64,000 bases of DNA, from assembly GCF_029784155.1 (NCBI RefSeq), contig NC_073692.1:67899888-67963887 (forward strand), read 5' to 3'. Position 1 is the stretch's first letter; each line of letters starts with the position of its first letter. Below are positions 34,095 to 46,400 of this stretch, in pieces. Below the pieces are notes generated by a model. That model had not been told where the DNA came from. It made no database searches and was given only the letters and a program-made list of their open reading frames with translations. The DNA is from Uranotaenia lowii. Its lineage: Eukaryota > Arthropoda > Insecta > Diptera > Culicidae. Both the position numbers and the translations under genes were made by a program.

Positions 34095-36052
34095 TGTTAC
34101 AGTTAATTATTTCATTCATTATATTGATACGATAAGAGCGCATTTGGCAAACATTTTATTTTTACCCATTCCCCTCATAAAGAAACTCATCCGTGAATGC
34201 ACAAATATGAAACTTTTTCTCGGAGTGCTAAAAATCAAAAAACACTGAGATAAGACACAGCAAAGAATTTCGAATTGACTTTGAGTGGATTTCGCTAAGC
34301 ATGTAGAATGCCAAAATCAAAACAAACCAAAAGAACTGAATAGTTGGCAGCAGTGCTTTGCCAGCTAGTTTCCGGAAGAAAAGTGAACGACGCGGAAGTA
34401 AAAAGTGCGCTAGCTGTCGGAAAACGCCGTCGCCAATTCCTGAAATTCGGGAACGCAAGAAAACAGCAGGAACCGACAGGTAAGGCAGAAATTTTCTCTG
34501 CTAGCAAACCGCCTCCTAAATACGTGTTTTGTTCAGGCTCGCTCCACCGTTTGGCCGCTACCACAAACTCTTCCGGGTAGGACGACTGCCGAAACGGCAA
34601 AGAGGCTTTGGGCCACAAACAAGTCAGAATTGTGAGTATCCACAAAACAATTTGTAAAACCAATTATCGACAGAAAACGTCTTCCCAAGCAGGCCTATTC
34701 GTAAAGTCGCCAGCAGTACCTCCTCTGCTCTGCAGGCACTTGGAAAAGCACGAGGTTGAATCGAAGGACAAACTTCTAAGCAAGCCCGGAGAGGTAAGCG
34801 AAAACTCACAAACTCAGCTTACAGCATACAAATAAGGCAGACGTTTTTTGCAGATTTGCGGTAGCAATCGGCCAACTCGAAAGAGCCACGCAGACCCGGA
34901 AATTGCCTGCCGAAAGGAAAAGGAAAATTGCACACAAGGGGTCGAAGACGTGAGTACTTTTTCTATCATCATTATGCCACGTCTGACCGACGCTTTCCCC
35001 CCGACAGGACCCCTTTTTTATATATCCTTCTGGTACATTCCCGTTTGTTCATCCTGGTGCACTTTTCTTGCACATTTTGACCACCGTCACTGACAATCGG
35101 TTGGGGCGTGTATCGACACGTGCCACATCATTTGTTTTCCCCTGGGAGGAGCAAATTGCTTCAGTCCCGAGAGGCATTTTCGCGGAGCCGCGGCCGGAGC
35201 AAACTGGTTGGTCTCCACGGCGGAAAATCGTCGACTCGGCCTATTGGTACCGGACAGTCGTGTCAACAGCTGCAGCAGGAGCTTTTCGTGGATCCGCGCA
35301 GGATCAAAGGCCCGGAACTCATCGTTTGGACAGTCGATGACAAAGCGGTTCGATTCATTGTCGACAACATACTGGGGGAACCGAACCGCTGGGAGCATTT
35401 GCGAATGCATCGGTGCACCCGAAGACGATCGTGGGCGAGAGTTTGTCGCCAGGAAAACGACAATGAAAATTTCCATGCACCAGATCACGAAAAGGAAATT
35501 CGTCGCTTCGAAGAATCTGAGGCACGGGTGCAAGATCGCGACCGGATCGTGTTGTGCATGCCAGTGAGGAGTAAGGTGGTGGGCACGAAATTGCAGCGCA
35601 GTGCCACAGCTGCGCGAGAATCTTGCGCATGTGTAGGTGAGGAGCCATCTTATTGGAAATTAGTTTGTGCGAATCGAGAACAAATTTGCGGAGTGGATTC
35701 GCGATCACATCGAGCGCTGAGTGCGGCACGGGTGAGGTCATCCGAAGCGTGTCGCACAGTCCGGAAGGTTAAGAACGGATTCGAGCAGGAATTGCGCAAA
35801 TCACCCAGGAGATTGGGTTGCGCAAACAGAACGAGTTTACCAGGCAGAATGAAAGCCTCAAGGAGGCCAAAAGGATCGTCGAGCATTGTGTAGCATGTAG
35901 CCACGTAAGTCGACCACTCAAAAATATTTATGGGGGATAATAAAATGGGTTCAATCCAATTGCAACAACATTAAAGTTGCCCAGAATATGTTTGCTTCTA
36001 TTTTTCTGATTTTTGCGCTTTGTGGCTTCAACCACACTAAGCGATTGTCACA
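34095..36052 (+). repeat. 3' LTR
   Basis: Co-linear with the 5' LTR at a constant offset of 9,561. The intron-like segments are at 34,480-34,536, 34,632-34,692, 34,794-34,853 and 34,950-35,007, with the same donors and acceptors. Mismatches to the 5' LTR that I see: 34,191, 34,945 and five within the last about 30 bp. It is followed by the ACTA target duplication. Confidence 0.95.
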
Positions 36053-36387
36053 ACTAGTCTAATTTATGAGTATTAATATTCATATGATTCATATGAAACT
36101 TGAATTATAAACAAATTTCTATAAATGAGTTGTTTACAGCCATGTACATTTTTTAACTGCAAAATCTCTGAATTAAGGCATACTTTTGTATTATTGACAT
36201 TGAATTGTATTTTTTAGATGTAATATAAGGGAATCGATTCTTTCAAAATATGATACAGCGACTCAAAGCCAAAATTTGATAATTTTTTGAAGGAAAGGAA
36301 AAAAAATTAACGGATGTTTTACGAACAACTTTGGAAGGTTGAAACTATTAAATAAAACCATAATTTTTTTCATTTGAAAATCTTTAA
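36053..36387. other. AT-rich flank, nothing recognised
   Basis: Begins with ACTAGTC, of which ACTA is the target duplication of the LTR element. No open frame or repeat of note. Confidence 0.5.
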
Positions 36388-37124
36388 GGGGGGTGGTAGG
36401 GTCTAGCACTTTCAAAAAATCGATTTTTTTATTTTTTTATTTTATTATTGTAAAACATTTCAAGAATGTTGTGTCAAATTTTCAAGTCAATTGAAGCAAA
36501 ACTGTAGAAGTTATAGGCCTTTATCTCCTCCTATCTAATACTGCAAAGAAGCAAAATCAGAAACTTCAAACGCGTTTTTCTCGAAAGCACATTTTTAAAG
36601 TCCGTGGACATCGTCATTTGAAAACTACTTATCCGATTCTTTTCAAATTTGGAACATATTTTCTACATATAAAATACCAGACCCCAACGTTTTTCTTTTT
36701 TTTGTTTTTTACTTTGGAGATATTTTACAGATAAAAAATGGCGGATTTTTTCGTGAAAAATCGTAGTTTTTACTTCAAACAGCCACAAAAATTTCAATAA
36801 AAAATTTTTAAGTTAAATAAAAACGTTGGGGTCCAGAAAAACATCTATTAAAATATTTTGCACTAATTTTTTGACTTCAGATGATTCTGTGCTGAGATAC
36901 AGTGTCCACCGCAAATCCTGTTTTTTAAAAGGCATCCTCGAAAGTGCTCCGTCACCGGTTCATTTTTCAATATTTTTTCTACGAAACAATTACTAAATGT
37001 TCTTTTAACAATGCTTTGTATAATGCAAAAAATTTGAATACATTTGTTTGAACGATAGCTCTAGAAAAAAATCGTGAAAATGGTTTGTTTTTTTACCTGT
37101 TAGACCCTACCCCCCCCCCCCCCT
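36388..37124. mobile_element. TTAA-flanked MITE with G-run termini
   Basis: The left end GGGGGGTGGTAGGGTCTAGCA and the reverse complement of the right end (long G run, then TAGGGTCTAACA) match. TTAA flanks both ends (36,384-36,387 and 37,125-37,128). TTAA duplication is typical of piggyBac and Kolobok elements. Inside, ACCCCAACGTTTTT and AAAAACGTTGGGGT form a second inverted pair. No transposase. Confidence 0.75.
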
Positions 37125-37128
37125 TAAA

Positions 37129-38730
37129 GATGGAAATCAATTGAAGTTTTAACAGTTAAACTAAGAATAGCGATGAGAGCTATTAAAGGTGTTGACAGTA
37201 CAAAATTATTCCACTCAAGACCATTTTTTAGTTCCACTCAAGATCAGAATTCTATCTTCAGTAAACTAGCTCTAGAATTTCTACAATTTACTTTATAAAA
37301 TTCAATAAAAAATCATCATTAGAAAGCAGAAACCATGATTCATCCGTTGAACTTAAAAAAATGGTTTGGAATTAACCCATATCGATACAGTTTGATCAAA
37401 TAATCCGAGTTGCGTCGAACTAAACAATTTAGTTCTGTGCAAGATCATTTACCCTAACATGTTATCCTGACTGTGAAGAACATCCTAGATGTATACTTCT
37501 TAGACTAACGAAAAATTGATGAAATCTCTGGTAGCTCTCATTATGAATTTCATGGCTCAGATTATTATCAGATATCTATGCTAGAAATGATTACATTGAG
37601 GCTACTGAGTTCGTAACAAAGCGGTTTCAGAAGAAGCTTTTTTTTAAAAAATTACATAAGGAATAGCTGAAGTTTTCAATGAATATTAGAGCTTAATAAA
37701 ATCGTTTTTGTTTAAGTTGCTCAATAGCTTTGATATTTGCAAAAAATCCTTTAATGTGTACTTTTTTTTTTAAATTTATTATTTTAATTTCTAAGGTCAA
37801 AAAAGTTTTATTGAATGCAATAACGACCGAGTGCCATTTTTTCCATTTTTTTTATGAGATTAATTTGGTTTTGTGTAAACTTTTGTTATATGTTCAAAGA
37901 GTGTCAAATTTTGTTTTTTTTTCTCATGAGATCTCCGGTGCATATTTTAGTTATTTTTAACCTCATGAAAAGATGGGATACAACTTTGCCTGAAATTGCT
38001 AAGCGAATCAAATAGATGTAAGTATATTTTTTTTAAAAAGGGCATAAGCGTCAATTTTTAACAAACGCAGTTACTGGCATAAACATATCGAACTTGTTGT
38101 TGTACATCTTAAAATATAACCGGGTTTGCCCGGAAATTCAATACAAAATTTGGAAATGGTCCGGATTTATTCACTTTATTTGGCAAATTAAACAGAAAAA
38201 AATAACAAAAACCACCAAAACAAAATTTTTTGTGCACGTTTAATTATAATAATCATGAAAGGTTTTTTGGAAGCCCTAAATACGATACAAAATCTGTCGC
38301 TGAGTTTCGATGCAAAAAACAATTTTTATCTGTAGTTTTGTTGAGTAATATCTGGGTTTCGAGAAAATTTGCCCGGCTATTGCCCAGATTTATGATGATC
38401 ACTTTTGAAATTTTATGCCCGGATTCTGCCAGGTTTTAACATTAAATTTTCTGTTTGGTCCGGCCCGGATACATGCTGAAAAATTTCTATCAACCTTATG
38501 AAATAGTTTAATTTGCTCTTTTAAAAAAGGCGAATAGTTTTTTTATGAGTTTTTTTTTTTATTCCGATGCTCTGCGCAATTTTTACCTCGGAAGCGATTT
38601 TTTTATGTTTATTTTCATCTGGTGAGGTATTTTTCCCTCTGTATTTCGTAACGAACATTAAGGCCAATAGTTATTTCGAGATAGAAAAAGCACATACTCA
38701 TATTTTCTAATCAATACTGAAAGGCTAAAA
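37129..38730. other. AT-rich DNA with a CCGGG-motif repeat fragment
   Basis: Bases 38,118-38,470 contain several GCCCGG / CCGGGTTTGCCCGG / GGTCCGGCCCGG motifs. Similar motifs recur at 47,020-47,420 and briefly near 9,918 and 23,611, suggesting remnants of one dispersed family. No gene seen. Confidence 0.4.
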
Positions 38731-41247
38731 TCTATATACATATGACCCATTCCAAGCACCCCTCAACTGGAGAACCGATTTTTATTTTTCATTATCCAAA
38801 AATAAATTACTTAGCGTTAGAAAGGTTATTTCTTGAGTGTCATTTTCCATTAAAAGATTTTCAGCCACCTTTTTTAAGAATTGAGTATGTTTACGTTGAA
38901 ATATAAAAATTTTAGTATGAAATTAAATTGATTTTTGCAAATATTCTTTATTTATAACATAACTTTGTCAAAAATCTAGCTATGTCAAAAAAAATTACTG
39001 CAAAATGATGGTAGAAAAGCCATTTTTTTCAGGATGATATAAGATAAATGACAGTTACTGCAAGTTTACGCTCTAGAATAATTGATAAAGGAATCTATTT
39101 TTAAGCGTTGTGACGTCACGTAAATTCTCCTGTTTTTAAATTTATGATTTACTGAAATTTCACATATTGTCGAAAATTGGAGGTCTATTTAAACTTTTTG
39201 AGTGGAATTTAATGCAATTTTTAGATTGAAAGTTGGTTTAGCAGGTTGTGAGTTGCACCCAGGTAAAGAATGCGAAAATTTATTAACTTTTTTTCGAAAA
39301 CGTTCAAGACTTTTTACTTCAACACTATGATAGTATTTCTTCAATACTAGTTCAACACAACAATGTGCTTCAATAAACGAATTTTATTATCAAGTTTTTA
39401 AAGAATTTTTTTTTTTGCATTAACTTAAAGATTTCTAATAAAACATATAATACAGCGTTTAAAAACGCTTGATTCAAGAATAAACAAACTATCAAACAAA
39501 TGAAATCCTCATCGATTTTGTAAAAGAATATTTGTGAATCTTAAAGCAGGTAGTTATCTGTGATTCGAATAAAAATCTTGCAAATGATCAAGTTCTTCAT
39601 ATATCTATGTTAGAATGAAAAACACTGCTAGTAAATTCTATTTTTTTCTGGCATTTTGTTCAAACAAAATAAGTTCCACGAAATAAATGTAATGAGATTC
39701 TAAAAATCTTTGAACATGGTAAACTTAATAGATTAACTTTTTTAAAAATTCATAAGATTTTCATAGAAAATTAATTAATAAAATTATTTTAATAGAAAAC
39801 TGCACTTATTAAAATTTCCACCTCAAAGAATGTCACTAGAAAATCCAAACCAAACCCCGTGTTCACATAAAATCTCACAAAAGAGACTTTGAACTGAATT
39901 TTTCGTCAATAATTCAGGTCTTTATCAACCAATTTTACTATTAATTTGAGTATTTTAAAGCTTTGATTATGACAATATTTCATCTGAGGAACGCGTTCCG
40001 ATTAGATTTATCATAAAACAGCTATAACGTTCAAAATTAGCGTCGGTTAACGATAATTCAGGTATTTTTTGTATTTGACCCATCAGAAGCTAATTTTTGA
40101 AACTCAAAAACCTTTTTAACTAAACCATTGTCGAAATGGGATCTTGAGATAAACTTTTTGTCATAATGAAAGTTTTGTGAATGACTACAATTAAAACAAA
40201 TCAGTCGATAGGGACTTCAGAAATTGGTGCATAACTTGGTTTTAATGTCCTTCCAAACCCAATTTCTCATAATTCCGTATAAATTTTAGGCTCATTGTGC
40301 CCTCTTTTCCCGTGGGCCAATCTCCAAATTTGGCACTGGACTTTGTCTTAGGCCTAGGATCTATTTAAGCTTGCAACTTATAAGATTTTCATTAGATGGC
40401 TGTTTAGGCACTCTAGTGTCGATTAACTATCATTGAAAAGATCGAAGGCTTTGAAATTATCATTTATTTTTCCTTTCCATTGCAATTAAAAATTAAAAAG
40501 ATTCAGAAACACATGTCAATGCTCTTACGAATAAATATTTCCTAGTTTTAGTTTTTTCCTAAATAATATTCACATGATCGCACAAAAAAACTTCGAATAA
40601 AATTGATGTGAGCAGTGTTGCAAACCTTATCTGCTTACATGGGCCTTTGAGATTTAATTCTTTTTAATTTTTGGGAATAAAAGGATAGATTTCATCACCA
40701 AATAACATTATTTATTAAGTTCTAAAGCATTTTAAGTAAATTAAGCATTAATTTTAAGATTATACTTTGATTTATTTCATGTAGCTAACCATAAAATTTT
40801 GTGACGTCACAACGCTTTGCAAAACCCTGCTTTAAAAAAATGTTGCGTTGTGACGTCACGAAACTGAATCGCTCTAAAATCAATTGAAATCAAAATTTGA
40901 AAAAATCAAAAACAGCGATTTGTTGGTTGTAATAAAACGATACTCTCCTGAAATTTTCATGAAATTAGATCAAATAGAAGAGCAGAAAATTGCGGCGTTG
41001 TAAAAAAAAACTGAAAAGTGGGAAAAGAGGCGCGTTGTGACGTCACGGTTCCTTTTGCTTATATTTTGTTAACTATTTATTCTATACAAATACTTTTGGT
41101 TTCAAATTGTAGAGAATTAAATTTCGACCTTATAATGTACAATTTTTTACAATGTGCGATATGACCTGTAAAACTTACATACAATATACTAAAAAATTGT
41201 TTTGCAAACGTTGTGACGTCACGCTGGAATGGGTCATATACATATAG
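38731..41247. mobile_element. Putative TIR element carrying five CRE-like palindromes
   Basis: The left end CTATATACATATGACCCATTCCA (38,732 onward) pairs with GGAATGGGTCATATACATATAG at 41,225-41,246, with two mismatches. Between them GTGACGTCAC occurs five times (39,110, 40,801, 40,850, 41,037, 41,213), each as part of GCGTTGTGACGTCACG or its reverse. No transposase frame. A target duplication is not visible because a Helitron abuts the right end. Confidence 0.5.
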
Positions 41248-42526
41248 CAATTTCTGTATGTTTGTTTGTTTGTTTGTTTGTCCTCTATAGACTCAGCCGT
41301 CTCAAGGGCTAGAGAGCTGAAATTTGGCATGAATGCTCATTAGGACCAGGAAGGATGAAAAATGTTTTTAGATTTTCGGATGACCCCTTCTGAAGGGGGT
41401 CGTCCATAGAAGACAAATATTGTTTTCGCGATATTGACGCTACTTTTCGTCGGATCGTGTTGAAAATTTGCACATAAGTGGTTTGAAAGACGAGCAATTG
41501 ATTTCAGGTGTAATTTTTTTTTTGTAAGGGGTCAGCTAAAGGGGTCGTCCATATTAACTGTTTGCTGTTTTTGCGATATTGACGTTATTGTACATCGTAT
41601 TCAGATGAAAATTGATACACGATAGTTTTGAGTGACGTGCAAACGATTTGAGGTATCAAATTTCATGTTAGGGGCCGGCAGAAGGGATCGTCCATATTAA
41701 ATTTTAAGTATCTTAGTGATATTGACGTTTTTACACAACGGATTGGAGTGGAAATTTGCACATAGGAGTTATTAGGGACAAACAACTGATTTCACTTATC
41801 CAAACTAAAATCAGGGGTCGGCCAAAGGGGTCGTCCATATTAGCTATTCACTGTTGATGCGATATTGTCGTTATTATACATCGGATTCAGACTAAAATTG
41901 GTACACGAAAGTTTTGAGAGATGAGCAATGGATTTCAGGTATAAAATTCAGTGTAAGGGACCGGCAAAGGGGGTCGTCCATATAAACCTTTCAATATTTT
42001 TGCAATATCGTCGTTATTTGACATCGGATTGGGATGAAAATTTGCACACGGTAGTTTTCAGGGACGAGCAACCGATTTCAGATGTCAAATGTTTTGCCAG
42101 AGGTCGACGAAAGAGGTCGTCCATAAAAATTAATTTTTCACTGTTTTGAGCAATATTAACGATATTATACAAAGTATGCTTTGAAAATTTGCACACGGGA
42201 GTTTTGAGGGAAGGGCAATCGATTTCAGTCATCAAAGATTGTATATGAGCCCCCGAAAAGGGTTTAGCTTTTTGGCAATAATTGCGTTGTTATGCAATGA
42301 TCGAGTCGAAATTTATACACGTGGTTTTTTGGCACGGTCAAAGGATTTCTGATTTCAAATTTATTAGCAGACGACAAAAAAGTGATCGACCAATATTTTT
42401 GTAATTATTACTTAACAATGAATTCAGAAGTGCATCTGGAAAATACTTGGCAATTGGCTTTCATACAAACTGTTCATGACATATCCCAAGTTGAAAGCGA
42501 AACGGAGTTCGTATGGGATCAGCTAG
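41234..42526 (+). mobile_element. Non-autonomous Helitron, first of a head-to-tail pair
   Basis: Starts TCATATACATATAGCAATTT, then a (TTTG)n tract. Ends with the small stem CGAAACGGAGTTCG and ATCAGCTAG. The interior has six units of about 143 bp, each with GGTCGTCCATA (near 41,397, 41,540, 41,685, 41,827, 41,968, 42,110) and GATATTGACGTTnTT. No Rep/helicase coding. The start overlaps the right end of the preceding putative TIR element. Confidence 0.8.
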
Positions 42527-43405
42527 TCTATATATATAAAAAGCAATTTCTGTATGTTTGTTTGTTTGATTGTTTGTCCTCTATAGACTCAGTCGTCTTG
42601 AGAGCTAGAGGTCTGAAATTTGGCATGAATGCTCATCAGGACCAGGAATGATGAAAAACGTTTTCTGATTTTCGGATGACCCCTTCTGAAGGGGGTCGTC
42701 CATACAAGACAAACTTTGTTTTCGCGATATTGACGTTTCATTTTGTCGGATTTTGTTGAAAATTTGCACATGCGTATTTTGAAAGGCGAGAAATCGATTT
42801 CAGGTATCAAATTTTGTGAGAGGGGTCAGTCAAAGGGGTCGTCCATATTGACTGTTCGCAGTTTTTGCGATATTGACATTATTATACATCGTATTCAGAT
42901 GGAAATTGGTACACGATAGTTTTGAGTGACGTGCAATCAATTGGAGGCATTAAATTCAGTGTAAGGGGCCTGCAAAAGGGGTCGTCCATATAAAATTTTC
43001 AATATCTTAGTGATATTGACGTTTTTATACACCGGATTGGGCTGAAAATTCACACGTAGGAGTTATAAGGGACAAACAATCGATTTCACTTATTCAAATT
43101 AAAGTCAGGGATCGGCCAAAGAGGTCGTCCAAATTAACTACTCACTGTTAATGTGATATTGTAGTTATTATACATCGGATGCAGATGAAAATTGGTACAC
43201 AAGAGTTTTGAGGGACGAGCAATCGATTCCAGGTATTAAATTCGTCAGACGTCAGAAAAAGTGATCGTCCAATATTTTTGCAATTATTACTCAACAATGA
43301 ATTCGAAAGTGCATCTGGAGAATGCTTGGGAATTGACTTTCTTATAAACTGTTCATGACATATTCCAAGTTAAAAGCGAAACGGAGTTCGTATTGGATCA
43401 GCTAG
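42527..43405 (+). mobile_element. Non-autonomous Helitron, second of a head-to-tail pair
   Basis: Begins TCTATATATATAAAAAGC at the very base following the CTAG of the first copy, and ends in the same stem plus ATCAGCTAG, with T at 43,406. It has four of the about 143-bp units (GTCGTCC near 42,684, 42,837, 42,978, 43,120), so it is shorter than its partner. Same family, diverged in sequence. Confidence 0.85.
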
Positions 43406-43406
43406 T

Positions 43407-46400
43407 TTCATATAAAAGTGTTTTTGAATGGTTGTAAGGTAGAATGTGCAAATTAGTTAAGTTAGATTACTTTTAGTTGCTTTTCATCCCAAATAACTTA
43501 AAATATAACTTCTCCAGTGAGTGATCCAAAAAGCGAACAGTCGTTCTGGATTAAAATAAGGCGCTCGCATTCTGATGAATAGAAAAAATGAGAAAGCAAA
43601 AGGGGGCAAAATTCAATTTATTATTTTTTCCAAATGACAACCACAGAAAATCTGTTTTAACTTATGGCGAAATTCCCGAAATTTTTTAGCAGTTTAGATA
43701 CTCTATTAGGAGAATGATAAGAAACGTGAAAAAAGGAATTGATTATATCTTCTGAACCTATGATTTCGTTTTTTTCAATAAATGGGTCTTGACGTTTTTG
43801 ACATTTTTCAAAAAAAAACCATGCCGATATAAAAATGTTTAAATGTTGCATATATCAAACCATGCAATGTTGTGTCAAATTTGTGAAATATAAAGCTTAT
43901 AATGTTCAAATTAAGAATGATAAGTATGATTACACTCTTCACAAACAAATTGTATGCTTTTTCCTACTATTCTAAATGAAAAAAAAAATTGTTCAAGTTC
44001 ATTTACTAAAACATGACTCCTCGTAACATAAAATTTCTGACAACCCTGTAAAGCTGCAAAATTGTTATGTTGATTATCCCTATAGGAACCTAGAGGTACT
44101 AGAAATGCGCAAAGGATTGGTTGAAATCTCACTGACATTGTCCCATTCTCATTCAATTACTTTTATTGGATTCACCAATCTTCATTATTTGGCCTATATG
44201 AATTTAACATTTAGTTTTAATATTTTTTTTGCATGTATTTTTTTAAAGTTTAAAGAACTTTCTCAACTCAAGAGTTCTATATCCGATAAACCCAGGAATT
44301 TGAAAACAATTTGGATAGACATCCTGTTAATCCTTGGAGAAACTTTCCTTTTTTTCGTTTTTTTTTTTTGTTGTTCATCAATTGCACCCATCCGGTTCAA
44401 TCCATCACCCACTCGTTTAGTCAAATTAAGTTACCCCACCGCGGGACACGACCGAGGGAAATTTTTCCCTCCTTCGGAGACGCGCAACCCTCTCAAGGGC
44501 GTACGCCAAAATTCGTGGCCACTCCACAAATCGACGTGGACGAAGGAAGGGCGGCGACTGACGACGTGGCTTATTTTTCGGGGTAAACGTTTTAATTCCA
44601 ACCTGACCTACATTAGGGCCTACTCTACAAGATTCCGGATTGGTTGGATTGGGTTTATCGAATCACGTTACACGTCTGCGGTGTTTTTTGGGGCCAGGGG
44701 AACTCTATGGGACCAGGTTATCCGCGAGCCGCCCGATTCCGATCGGCGATCGATAGGCAGATCTTTTGGGGCGTGCGCAGCCACAGTGTTTTTCTCATAC
44801 ACTTCTCGCGATGTTTTTATTTTGGCTCTGCTCATCTCAGCTCTTCGTCGTTGGATTGACTTGGCATTTCCCAGTTTGGACATCCTATAATTAAGCATTG
44901 GTCACGATGTCCGCGGGGCGAGATTTCGTTTTGTTGGATTTTATTTTTCCTCCGTTTTTGGAAGGATAATAATCAGCCTGGGCTCGAAGCTCGAGCCTTT
45001 TGATTGCGCTGCTGCTGCTCTAGAATGAATATTGCAATTTGACTGGGTGGGGAGAGATTGATTTTTGATTCCGTTATCGGGACGATATCGTTTTGGGTAA
45101 TGATTGCCAAATCGGTCAGCTGGAGCGCACAAGTGGCCGTACTTGTTGGGGGCACGTGAAAGTTTTTTGATTCTCGGAAAGGGACCGCAACTGGACTGCT
45201 GCGGGAATGCGGTTGGGACCCGTTTTTTATGGTTATTTTGGGGCACCATCAGTCGATTTTGGTTCGAGTGGCTGCGGTCATCCGTGTGCAGTATCCGCAT
45301 TCCTTGAAGTTTGAACCCGAAATCGAACTTACTCAAATTGTGCCCCGGTAAGGTCCTAAATTTGAATGTGGCTGACAGGTCGCCCACCACCAGATTATTG
45401 CCACCAAAAAGGCTGAGGCTTAATCTTGGGGGGCAATTACTGGGCGCGAGGAAAGGTCCCAAAATTAATGGTGCCATATGATATCGTCACAATAATTAAA
45501 GTACCATCTGATGCTATCGTTTTCTCGATTTATACCTTTCTTTCCAGTAAAGAACCAGGTTGCACGCGATACGAACATATATCGTCCATCGTCTGACACA
45601 CACGCGCCTTGCAGGCTTTGCGGTTTAGTTTAGAGGCTGAACGCTGAAGCAGAAGCAGATCGCCGCAGAAGTTTTTGGGCCACCGGGTTCAGGGACCACT
45701 GAGAAATATATTGCACCGAGTGCGTATTTTCGGTTCAACATTAAGGGTTTTATTTTCAATTTAATTACCGTGGAAATTCATTCGTCACTTCTTTAATTTT
45801 ATTTTTATGTTTTTTTTTCGTACTTGCTTCGAACCACTTCGAACGCCTTCTGGTTGGTTGGTGATCCAATCCCAAAAAAAGAACGAAACCAAAAACCAAA
45901 AAAATAAAAATTTAGACCCAGGCCACGGTAAGGTCCCGCGCCAGGTCCAAACGCTACCTCTCGAAAGGGTCAGTTTTCGGGATTTTACGCTCGAAATAAA
46001 TTTGAACTTTTTCGCGGTTGCACGGTGTTGAAGACCCCGTACTGGGCCCACTCACTTGTAGGGAAGGCATATTCCTTCCTACTGCATGTGGGTAGCGTAT
46101 TTTACCTGTGGTCACTTCACGCGATCAACACTTGCGGCTGCCGGTAATGTGTTTACTTCTCATTTTTTGGGGCAAAAACAAAAAAGTTAAGAGGATGATT
46201 TTGTTTATCAAGTTGATAATGTTTTTCAGCTTCCTTCAAACTACCAAATTCATAAGTGATAATAATTTTTACAAAAAACTACCTCATAGAGAATTTTAAT
46301 TGTAGTGCAGTGAAAATCTTTCTGCTTCCAAAAACTTTCAGCGTCCGTGAAAGTCTCATTGGACCTACCAGGTATAGAATACTAAAGCATGAATCATCAG

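Larger units (their letters stand above)
24534..36052 (+). mobile_element. Complete Ty3/gypsy-type LTR retrotransposon
   Basis: An 11.5-kb element bounded by two co-linear 1,958-bp LTRs starting TGTTACAG and ending TTGTCACA. ACTA is present on both outer sides, consistent with a 4-bp target duplication. The order is LTR, tRNA-Lys-like primer site, gag, pol (PR-RT-RH-IN), a long 3' region, LTR. The LTRs have no indels and I count seven mismatches, so the insertion is recent. gag and pol are intact, so it may be competent. The integrase-last order places it in Ty3/gypsy. Long LTRs and the primer type recall the Osvaldo/Ulysses group, but that placement is an inference. Confidence 0.95.

Noticed and set aside
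41397..43250. A CRISPR-like array from regularly spaced GGTCGTCCATA
   Set aside because: Units of about 143 bp are similar along their whole length, so they are tandem repeats inside Helitrons in a eukaryotic genome. There are no unique spacers.
44105..44890. 261-codon plus-strand open frame
   Set aside because: The first third is AT-rich low-complexity sequence, the rest overlaps other open frames on both strands, and no domain is visible.
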